Positions 49,515 to 61,500 of a DNA stretch of 64,000 nt are shown piece by piece; within the stretch, counting starts at the first letter, position 1, and every line of letters starts with the position of its first letter. A model generated the notes under the pieces. That model saw nothing but the letters and a program-made list of their open reading frames with translations, did no database searches and was not told where the DNA came from. The DNA is taken from contig JAQGDQ010000055.1 of assembly GCA_030141605.1 (NCBI GenBank), positions 62,001 to 126,000 of the forward strand, given 5' to 3'. The stretch is from Tubiluchus corallicola (Eukaryota > Priapulida > Priapulimorpha > Priapulimorphida > Tubiluchidae). A program made the translations under genes and the position numbers.

Positions 49515-52500
49515 GTAATAAACCTGCTTACATAAATATTTGTACAGTTTAGTCATTCACAAAAAGGTAATTTACCTGCTATTAATTTCTGGCCTACCAA
49601 TGTAATTCAATTTTTGTCGTTTGAGTAAAACGTGGCTTCGTACTGTGTGTTAAACCTTGTACCAATGCACAGTTTTATTTAATTATATGCATGCGTCGGA
49701 TAACTTTACGTGGTTTATATGTCATATTTAGGTGTGCTGACTCTATTTGTCAATGTTTGAAATCTGTGAAATAAAAAACTCGGATATTTTTTGTCTGGGC
49801 CTGCATTGCCCTCTGTGATATTTATTTTGAATTTCGGGGATAGATGTTAAAAATTGTCATCATCATCTTCATCGATCGTATCATCCAGTTACATCTATCG
49901 TAGAATCTGGGCAGGCAGAATTCTAAATCAAACGAAATCTGCCTTCAAGACAGGTAAACACAGCAGTAAAATTAGACATTGCTGTGCCAGTGGCTTATCA
50001 GCACCGCTTCCGAACCAGTTAAAATTTACTTGGTGTGGAAAATTGCTTAATGAGGAACTGATTTTTCTTTTCTCTCATCATTTCTTTCATACACACAGTT
50101 GTAATAAGCAATGACCTTTGTCAAAAGGTCAAGGTCAGTGGTCTATTTAACCTTTAGAGTTCGATGAAATGAAAATGCTTAAGCCAGTACACTTACAGTC
50201 ACAAAAAAGACACTTCAAAGTTGATTGCTCAATAGTCAAACGGGCAAACAGGAGGCAATCTCGACTTCTAATCAGTAATGTGAGTTAGTGAGCACAAAGA
50301 CGCAAGACATCTCTAAGGAAACAAAATAACAGCAACACACTCAATGCTTGTATGTAACCATGAAAGAGTGCCGTCAGAGTCTAAATAGGCATATAAGTGC
50401 ATTTCAAAAAACTGTAAGAAGTTGGCAACTAGGGTAATTTATATTTCCTGATAAAGGATACATTTTAGTGGGGTTATTTTATTGTTGAATGGGTAGTTTA
50501 AGGTCAAATATCAATTTTCCAAAAAATGTAAACTAGTGAAATAGTGCGTGCATAACATTCAGAGCAATAAAACTGGTTTATAATTAAATATGCATCCAAA
50601 AATCTTCACTGTTTCGCATCAGGTAGCATGCTTGCAATGCCATAGACCAGTGCCTGTCAGCTAAGTCTTGTTACTTTGTAGTAGCTGTAGCTGTGGAGTC
50701 TGTATCAGTATGCTTTTTGGCAGGGACAATTATGCGACGTCTGTGACATCAGTGATCCAGAAAAGCAACATCCACCTCATTATGCAACAGATGGATCGCA
50801 GCGATGGTGGCAAAGTCCTCCACTTTCCCGGGGCATGGAGTACAATGAGATTAATGTTACGATTGATCTGGGACAGGTGAGTTGAAAACAATAGCTTTTA
50901 CCTATACATGTATATTTTAGAGATAAAGTGACTTATTTTCTGTAAATCACTAATCAATATTTAGGACTTACTGACGTTTGTAAAAATAACTGGTATCAGT
51001 TTAGCACCTGGGATCAAAAATTCACACATCACATAGTATTTTATTTAACTCTTTATTTTTATCGGTATTTATAAAGCCAGTTTATGCACCTAATCTTTTC
51101 AGTTGTATTGGATTAAGTAATTCCCCAAATTGTTTTTCTACTACTGTAACTTTAACCAGAATTTGACAATAAATTGTTTTTATTTGGAACTGTTTCTCAT
51201 TTTTGAAACAGAAAGAGTTAAACTAATTGCTTTACATTTTTGATAGAAAGGTCTTAAAAATAACCAAAAATGGAAAAACCTTGATCCCTGACCGTTTCTG
51301 TTGGACAACAAAGTTTTGTGGTATGCTGGTCATTTTTGTGGTGTCAAACCTAGTTGATTACATAATTGCTTTCTGCACATGTTGCTTTCACCACCATTCT
51401 GATCATCTTTGTGATCTTGATGTGATTTTCAGTTGACTTGAAATTTCTTTCTGTAATGAGAAATGTTGAAATCATGTGCTAACTAATGCTATAATGCAGC
51501 CTGGGCATTTGTCTTAAGGAAACCCTATAATCGCCCTTATTCAGTGGCTTCAGCAGCAAGCTGCATGATGGCTTGCTTTGTTTGAGAGTTGAGTACGACG
51601 TGGGGCGTGGTGTGAACAGCAGCTGTAACTGATAACGGCTTTGGCTTACTGAACAGTCTGGGAATGTAGTGGGAAGGCTAAGGTTCTTCAGCAAATCATT
51701 ATCACTGGTTAAAGAAACATGATGCTTACGCAAGGACGTGTAGACCTGTACTTGATGTCATGCAACGTAACTTTAATAAATGCACGGGAACAATTCTTAG
51801 TATTAATAATATTAAAAATTGTACAGCACATTATTTGTTGATGTAAATTATAAATAATCTTGTATTTTCACATGTGCTCTATTGTTTGCCTGTGTATAAT
51901 AATGCTGCATATGTTCACTTAAAACAAAATTCAAAAGATCACAAATTTTGCACCTAGGGTTATGTCGAACCGTCGAAAATATGACCACGTATGTGACGTT
52001 ATTTTATATTTGAAACTTTTATATGTTAAAGAATTAGCTATGTTTGCAAATGTTTGCTTGCTCCACAAAATATTAGTCACTAAACAACCAACTTACCTCT
52101 ATAATCAGCTAAATTTCAATTGTAAATCAGATTCTGGTACAAGACAGTTTATAGTCTGGGCTAGCAAGCATTACAATTAGTATGTAAAATTAATGTAACC
52201 AGTTAAATAAAATCACAAAATTTGAAACTCTGGCAATTACTTATAAATAGTCGATAGTTACAATGTATTTTATTTTCATTTTACCTATAATCAAGTTTTT
52301 TTAACGAATCTTTTATGTAATATTATTTGGAATGTTCTTTATTTTTTATACTAATTATTTTATATTTTTCACTTCTATGTACTGTAAAGTGTGCAAAGAA
52401 AAACCTCATTTAAGGAAACTGCACATATAAAGTAAAAATAAACAAATAACGCCTTATGGCAAAGTTTCATAGAATCATAGTTTCATGGTTTTGTGAACTG

Positions 52501-55500
52501 ATTGAGATAGATTAACTGTCACAAATTCTCAGCAGAAAACAACGTATAAGCCATGTCTTACAAAACAAATGGTGGCTTTTTTAGAATAAAAGGAATTATT
52601 ACATTTGAGCAGCATCAGTAATACACAGGACCTGATCTGAAATCGAGAAAATCTTCCTTTTTCATTTACCGTTACCGTTACCGTCAAAGGATAGAGGTTA
52701 AGCATAACAGCTTATGCTCTCTCCACTCTTCCTTGTTTACTTTATTAAAAAATAGGTGGCACACTGCGATCGTGAAGTGTAGCAGAAGATTTTCTGTTAC
52801 CATTGTGGCAACCTGGTATCTATATATTTTTCTGGATTGCATTTCCAGTGTCTATCAAGACGAATCTTAAACTGGGCAGAATTGGTGGCTTGAACTACAA
52901 TGTCAGGCAGCATGTTCGATTCATTAATTACTCGCATTGCAAATGTATCCTTCATTCTACTCCACCTTTGGGGAACTGTTCTCTTCTTAATTTTGTAGGA
53001 TTGTCCTCTGATATATCTGTCGGTAGAAAAATATTTCGCTGTTGATGGTTTCTGTGCCTGTTGATGGTTTAAGATGAATTTTTTTTTGTGTCTGTTCATT
53101 CTCATGATTAACTAGTATAACTGGACGCTGTAGGTGAAACGAAATACATTAAATCTACTAATATAAATTAGTCTAAAGAGAGACAACAACAAGAGTTACA
53201 ACAACAACAACCTTTTATGCGTTTGTGCCTTATTGTGTTTAGAATATATGCTCGTGTGAGCAGTGTGCTTTAATCTAATATATAATACCTGATTCCACAT
53301 GAATTGCTAAATTTTAGTGTATAATTTGACTGTTATTTTCATTGTAACACTTTTAAAACTATAAAATTTGTGAAACTGTAAACAATTTTAGCCTTCTCTG
53401 GTATTTAAATTGTATTACTGTGCATAATTTTACTAAGGATGTATTGCAGTATGTTGTGTTTATTCTATAATTCTTAACTTCCCATTTTAATAATGGCATT
53501 TCTTATTTTTAATATTTAATATGCTTAATTTTAGCGTGAATGTATTATTTTTGTGTTTTGTTTATTCTTCAACACTTTTCCTAAATTTTCATTTTAGTAA
53601 TAGTATTTCTTGTTTTTAGTAATTAATATACTAATTTTACTACGAATGTATTGCAATGTGTTGTGTTTATTTTCTAGTTTTTTCTTAATTTTTTGTTTTT
53701 CATTTATAATAGTATTTTTATTTTTAGTAATTAGTAACCACACTTGGACTGTAATGGAAATAACATTATGTTGTCTCCATATCGAAGTAAAAAATAAATT
53801 TCGGCTCTACTCTAACTGTTCTGCATGAATTTGTGACTTGCTGGATTGATTTAAAAATGCACGAAAAAAGAATTTTTCAAAAATTGTAAACAGTTCAGGA
53901 ATGCAGAGATTCAGGAATTCAGCAGGCTAAGTCACGTTAAGAGGTATTTGCCTACAGTACCAGGGCCAGATTTACCAATAGGCATTGTAGGCCATTAGCC
54001 TAGTTACCACGGGCACCTGTAGGCCCACTGAAACTAATTGGTAACATGCCAGCGTATAACCTTGTTTCAAGTGTGCTCAAGATATTTCATTACGTATATA
54101 TTAAAAATCTTAAGGGTCCTTGTACAAGAAATATAGGGCCAGGAGTTTTGGGGCCTGGACAATAAATATAGGCCCACAGTGGCTTATACATATCGATACT
54201 GAAATTATAAGTATATTTTGGATACTGAAGCATGCCAACATTTCTATAATTTTGGGGGCCATGCGCCTGGGCTAGAGCCCACAAGTAAGTAAATGTACAG
54301 TACGTACTATAGGCCGTTGTCAAAGTTACTGCTTATGAGTTACCCTATAATGCTAGAAAAATACTCCAACATTGCATCTGTGCCCCTGAATCGGCAGTTC
54401 TCTCGGCTATCCGGTTGCTAGAGAAACACTGTGCAGCTGCCGTTGTTGCTTTTGCTGGGAGGGTGTGTGACTGTGTGTATTGCTTGGCAAATGGCACAAA
54501 GTTGTGTAGACTCTCAATAAAGTTTGTCCTCGATTCCCAAGCTTGAACACTAGCAGATATGTTGGTTCTAGTTTGCTTTAGTTTACAGTACAAAGCGTCT
54601 TCTGTTAATCACAGTTACTGATAATAATAAACAGCAATTCAAGCACGAGATGTTACAGACTAAAATGGGTGGACAAAATGACTGAACAGTAGTGGTGCCA
54701 GGCACCCTAGTTGAAAGGCAAGCCCGAAAATGTCAAATGATGCACATCTCATTTTATCTTGAGACAGTTTTGGGGTAGACAGTTTCAGTAGTTCACTGTT
54801 TTGCTTGATTGCGTCTCTTGCTTTTTTTATTTATCTGTTCATAACCGCACCCTGCGTTCATGTGTACTACAGTAAAACATTCTGACAAAAGGGTAGGGTT
54901 TTTTGTTCCAGCTTGGAACCAAATTAATTTCGTTAATCTAGTACCAGCCCTTTGTCCTTAACCAGTAATTCAACTTTGTTGGGAACGCTTGTAAACTAAT
55001 GCCGTTTCACGAAATATTAACTTGCACTAGTGACGGTTGAAAGTTTGGTAGCTTCGTATAAGATAAAAAAATGTTGTTTGAATTTATCTAAAATGTTATG
55101 CCACTTAAATTTAAATTGTAGCCTACTTTAATTTTGTAGATGATAATTTCATTTTCATGTGTGGTTGATAAATTTCAGGAGTTTCATGTTGCTTACGTTT
55201 ACATCCGAATGGCTAATTCGCCTCGACCGGGTGTTTGGGCTCTGGAAAGATCAGTTGACTTGGGTAAGTGCCTAGCTATTCAGCGAATTATCAGTTCTGT
55301 CTGTCTGCCTCTCTGTCGTTTGCCCCTTTTTCGCGGCTCTGGAGTAATCTAGGAAGTTGAAACCTTGCATATTGGTTGAGCATGATGCAAACTTGGACCT
55401 GTAAACTTTTGGGCCAGTCGGCGCAGATTTGATTTTTTTACATTTTTTAAATCCTCCAATAACAATTATACAGTAATATGCTTAGGGCTGTAATTCGCTT

Positions 55501-58500
55501 ATGCGCACCCTTGATTCGCTGAGCTGCAAACGATCGATAAACACCAGCCGCAGCTAATCAGATAACAACAGACAACACATTGTTAACATATGTTTGTTTA
55601 ATTTACGATAGTAGCTTGTGATTTTTCACAGTCTTTGAGCATGTCTGTACCAACTGGAATGAAATTCCGTATGCAAAAAATGCGGAAGTTTTTACTCACG
55701 CGCATTGTAGCTTTGTCTGTAGCTACTCGAATGAAATCCAGTATGTGGAAAATAGAATTTTTTAAAGTTTTTACCCACGTGCATTGAAGCTCTGACACAG
55801 TTAAAGTTTTTTCCTTGCTGTTTTGTCTGTATTGAAATCTATCCTTAACTGGCTGGATGCCCTATATGACAGTAGTTGTTGCTTCCTCACAGAAATTTAA
55901 TATTATTGTAATTGCCATGCAGCAAATACATCTTTGCGGTAGTCTCAAAGTATGTCAGACCCCGTCGTGGCAATTGTACCCTTCCACTGATGGTTCTCTA
56001 GTTACAATTCAACCAAACTTTTTATATCGTTAAAGGAAGACCAGATGATTTTTCGCATACTACCCCATTTTCAAGTCCGATAAAAAGTATACATTTTAAC
56101 ACAATTAATACTGCAAAAGTGTTTCTGATGATTAAATAATAGATTCAAAACTTAATTAAGGGCAGGCGAGCCCGACTCTTGATGACATCACAAACTAACA
56201 TAAATTTCAACAGCAAAAAATTTCCATGAGTGTGTTGCATATGTTTGCCAAAGCGAAAGTCGAAGTACAGTGCTACTGTAAGAAATTCAGTGTGTTGTAC
56301 CAAAACTAGGAAAGTTTAAGATAAAAATTGAAATTTCAAATTTACCGCTGTGCTCATGCATGAGCTGTCGAACGTGTGTAGTTCGTCGCAAACTAACACA
56401 TCTGACCCGAGAAGAGCAGCACCTGTTTTTTGTGCAATGCGTTTCCGAAATGCAGGCACTAGTGCTCGTCTAACTAGAGAATGGCGAAATGCATGTAACA
56501 ACGAAGAACTAGTGGCGCAAATGTGAAATTGTGTTTGTGTGGTAACAATTTTTTCACCTAAGCCATTTTTGAAAAAATAGTGTTTCCTTTCAACATTTTA
56601 AATTGTTTTGACCTACAGTTTAAGATTGGGTCCAGTTTTGCTTTAAGATATGCGGCAAATTAAATGCAGTGTATTAGTATCTTGAAGTTATTTTATAGAA
56701 TAACACAATGTTGGATAGCATTTAATAATGATTTAATACCAATAGCTAATGCAATTAAGCTTAATTTCTGTTGTCCTTGTATGATTGTAATTCCTTGCAG
56801 GTGAGACGTATTTACCGTGGCAGTACTTTGCTGACACAAATTCCGACTGTCAACAGTTTTTCAGCATGCCGGCGTATGAGCCAATTGTTGAAGACGATGA
56901 TGTCATTTGTGTCACCGAATATTCAAAAGTCATTCCCCTGGAGGGTGGAGAGGTCAATTTTATTGTTAAAACATTAAACGTTACAACTTTCATTAAAAGC
57001 TTTAATTTACAACTGTTTAAAAACCTTGTCCAAACGTTTACAAGTTGTTAAGCAACTCTGTCTCCATGTTCAGTTCTGCATTGTGTTAAAATCTGCAACT
57101 GTTTAGGCTCTTTATTCCCATTTAAAGACAAAACACCCGCATTCTTACAGTCTGGTATTATGTATAGATTCTGGAACTAGCAAGAAATTAAAAAAATTCT
57201 CTTCAGTCCAGGATTAATGACCATATTTTTGTGTCTCTGGCCACAAAGCAGATTTAAATAATTTCAGCATTGTGACCAGAGCTACAAATAACGGGACTTA
57301 TTAATAAAAGAAAGTTTATCTATGTACCCTAATAAGTCTTCTCTTAATGTGCAAAGTAGTTCAATTCCATTAACTTTATTTTCAATCATTTAGCTATTTT
57401 TTATTATATCTGGTCTTTTTCTACAGGTCTGGTTATTCATTATTTTGACTTCTTTGTAAATACATAATTAGTGCATAATTTTCTATACTGTAGGCTCTGC
57501 CTATATAAACTGATTGTTGTTTGTGTAGTGTACCACTGATGATGAAAGCTGATTACTGTTGAAATGTTTGGACATGTTTTTTTAAACAGTTGTAAATGAA
57601 AGCCTATTCTATTCACTTATTTTAAATGAACTGTTTTGATTTCATGAAAATAAATTAAATTAATTGTGTGCATTTTTATCGTTGTTATAATGGAGATTCG
57701 AGATATGTGATTAACTATAAAAGCTTAGTTGCTGACTTATGGACAATTTTGCTATGCAAACACACATATAATTATTTGCTGTCATACAGAAAGCATCAAT
57801 TTGCAGTACATCATTTAGTTAACAAAACATTCTGTCTTTGTTAATGCAAGATGATTTATACATTTTTCTTTATTTGTGTAACAGATTCCAGTTCGACTCT
57901 TGGTCGATCGTCCGAATGCCAGGAACTTTTCCCATTCACCAGCCCTGCAGAGATTTACTGAAGCTACTAACATCAGATTGAGGTTACTGAGGACAAAGAC
58001 GCTTCAAGGGCATCTAATGTCAGTTGCTAGGCAAGATCCTACCGTGACACGTAGGGTGAGTTCTGTGTACTAGATGTGAATCATTTAAGTTGAGGTTTTC
58101 AGTAAAGTTGCTGTGTTTTATATAATTGAATGCTATAATATAGTTATCCGTTTCTTAAATACAATATAATTACTACACTGATTTTATATTTTTTTGTATC
58201 TTAAATATTTATCTCATTTAACAGACTTACAAGATACAGATTTGGCACATGAAAATGAATGGATTTGTTAATATCTCGCATAACTAATTTACGAGCTTGC
58301 GTAACTAATTCACGAGAGGCAAATTGATAATTTATAATTTTTCCTTTAGTATTTCTACAGTATTAAGGACATTTCCGTTGGTGGCCGTTGTGTGTGCAAT
58401 GGCCACGCTGATGTCTGCGACAAGACCGACCCTGAGAATCCATTAAAACTGCTGTGTAGATGTCAGCACAATACATGTGGCGCTCAATGTGAGTACTGTT

Positions 58501-61500
58501 GTCCTGGATTTGTCCAGAAGGTCTGGAGGAGGGCTACAGAAGAAAGTTCCAATGAATGTGAACGTATGTATACTACAGCATCATAAATTTGTTCCATTAA
58601 AAATAAAAAGTTTGATTAGGATATACAGTAAGTCCTCTTTTAATGAATTCCTGTTTAATGACGTTTCCTTTTAACAAGGCTGAACATTTGACTGCTTTTT
58701 TTACTTAACTTCCTCTTTCTTTTTACTTGCCAAGGTCACCCCAAGCTTTGACCGTGCTGCCTTGTTTATTGTTTAACTGTTGCTTAGATTTCAACAGTTA
58801 AATGTCAACGAAAGAGAAACCGCTAGCTAGATAAGTAAGATACATAGGTGGTTTCAAGCAAACAGAAAGAAATTAATCAGTAATAACATGAGTAAAACTC
58901 CCAAAACTTTTAATTTATATGATTTACGCCTCATTGACTTTTGCCTCTGGAAAGTATTCCAATTCTTTTACATAACATTTCCATGGAAGTCTTTGCTACG
59001 TTTAACAACGTTTCACTTAACGTCACATTTTGCTGGAACGCATTAGCGTCGTTAAGTGAGGACTCACTGTAGTTCAAGACTAATGTGTGAAGTAACTTAA
59101 TACTTATTACAAAGTGATTCCTATTATTACCCATGTATTATTTTGGTAAATGAGCAGGAGCGTTTTTTAAGCTTTTAATATACGACTTAAGCTTTTAATA
59201 TACGACAGGAATTGAACCTCGCAAACAATGGCGGCTCACGTATAGGTACTGTGGAACTGCAGCACCCCATATTTTTTCACTTTATATTATCGATAATATT
59301 CAATATAATAAGTCTTTTTCTTTAGTTCTTTTTTTATACTTGTACCCGAACCAGAGTACGTGAGGGTGTGTTTAGCTGTTGTGCGCATGCGGCCATGTGC
59401 ACATGATAACACGCTGTACACTGGACTGCTAGCATCTGCTGCTAGGTAGAGAAAGTACTGCCGCTCACACAGTTTATTGTCACTTGCTTAAAAACTGTTT
59501 ACCGGCATATTCTTGAACTACGGCAATTTAGGCTATTTTGAGAGCAAAAATTTTTTGATGAGGATTGTTTTACTAGTTTATGTATAAGTTTTCGTATGTT
59601 TGTTTGTTTCATTTTACACAGTATTAAAACAATGGCTAATAATTTTCTGAAGCAGCATCCTCACTAAATTTAACTACAAGCCGCCACTGCTCCCAAATGC
59701 AAAGTAAGTATGCTACTACTGCAAGCGAGCTAAACATCTGGTGTAAAATTGAACTCTAGGTTAAATTAGAATTTATTTGCCAACAAAACATCTTGTTTAA
59801 TATGTTGCTGTGAGTTTATGCTTTTGTAATTTTCTAGCATGTAACTGTCATGGTCATTCAAACGAGTGTATCTATGATCCTGAGATGGAAGGCAAGAGTT
59901 TGGATATTCATGGAAATTATGAAGGGGGTGGTGTGTGCCAAAACTGCCAGGTAACTACTTATCTGTATATTATTAGAAATTTCTTGGTCAAAATTAATTA
60001 CTTACTATCACTGTAAGCAATGACTAATCATTATTATTCTTCATTTAACAAAAGTACCAGTCCTATCGCAACCATCTGTATTACTTGCAGAACGCTAAAG
60101 AATCTTCAGAGTTACAAACAATTTTAGTACAAACCTTTAAAGGACAATAATAGGGGAGCCTGAGTAGGTTTCAGAAAAATCGCCTTAAAAATTATATTAC
60201 TTTACAGCTATTTTATGCATATATCGTACTTGCGTTAAAAGGAATTTTTGTTTGTTTTCATTTTAAATCTCCCCCAATGCTGTTCCAACCGTGCCATTAC
60301 ATGAAATCATATATGCAATCGTAAATCAGGGGAACGAAAGCCAATGTTAAATTATGTTCCAAGAAACTTATTACGCAAATCTATATTACTAACATTTTGT
60401 TTACATGTTGGAAAGAGTAACGTAATTAAAAATAATAATTTAAAAAGTTTGTGCCAATTGGTAAAATGTCACTAGCTCACCCCCCAGGGTGCACTATTCA
60501 CTAACCAAAAACATATTTTTAATTTTATTGACAAGATACAGTAATTAACATTTTGCTTAGTTAGTAACATGTGTGCTTCGAATGCTCTCATTATTTTTTC
60601 AAACTTCACGCAATGTTATCTAAACTTGTTTTAAGCGACCTGCCATCAAAATGAATGGGTCTAATGGTCATTGCTGGAGTTTAAATTTACAAGTTTTGCA
60701 CTGCGTTACTGCCCACGTAAGCTCTGCATGCAGAAAAACAGTATGTAAGTGGCATAAAATTTCAAGACGAATTTTTTAACCTTTATGTAATTGGATGATT
60801 TTCTTGTGCTCCAAAGCAAGGTAGTAGTCAAAAGAGTGAACTGATTTTTTATTCCCCTTCGGTACTCTTTTGAGGACAATTGTGTATAGACTTTGTTACA
60901 GAACTGGAATTTGGATGCTGTAACGAGTATTGCTTACTATGATGTTAGTGCTGGCTCTTGGATCTTGCAAGTTATTTCTAAATTATTAGTACAAAACTAT
61001 ATGCAATGCAATGCATGTGAAATTCATGTATATTCTATTGTTTGTATCTTAAATATATTTTAAACATTTAATTTTAGTACAACACTGCTGGCATCAACTG
61101 TGAAACATGTGCAGATGGATATTATCGTCCATATGGAGTTTTACCAAATGATACCTACGCCTGCAGACGTAAGCTGGTTATTTACATTTGTCTAATTAAG
61201 AATCGTTGTGTAAAAATTTGTGTAGTAGTAATTCCCTGACCACTTTCTTTGCGGGTGATGCTAGTTTGTGTATCTGTTCTATACTAGGGTTTAGTTTTCA
61301 ATTTGTCAAAAACTTGTATAGCTACCCTCAGCATTAATATTTCAAATTCGAGTAACGTTGAAAGATACCAGTAGACATGAGTATAATATTGATAATGATA
61401 AAATAAATACTGTACATTTTTGCTATACCTTTTAGATACTGATGAAAATAACAACTAACTTTTTAAATAAATAGAACTGAACGATAATGTTGACTATATA

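Larger units (their letters stand above)
50877..55178 (+). other. Laminin intron 2
   Basis: The longest laminin intron (4.3 kb). It contains a minus-strand LINE tail (52660-53105), a roughly 105-bp minisatellite (53425-53740) and a probable DNA-transposon end (53961-54290). No gene is seen. Confidence 0.85.
55264..56800 (+). other. Laminin intron 3
   Basis: A 1.54-kb intron with a 71-bp direct repeat (55655-55800) and family A copy 4 (56030-56646). Confidence 0.85.
58564..59837 (+). other. Laminin intron 6
   Basis: A 1.27-kb intron largely filled by a Tigger-like MITE (58626-59069) and a hAT MITE (59226-59689). The 20-bp unit TTAAGCTTTTAATATACGAC is duplicated in tandem at 59167-59206. Confidence 0.85.
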
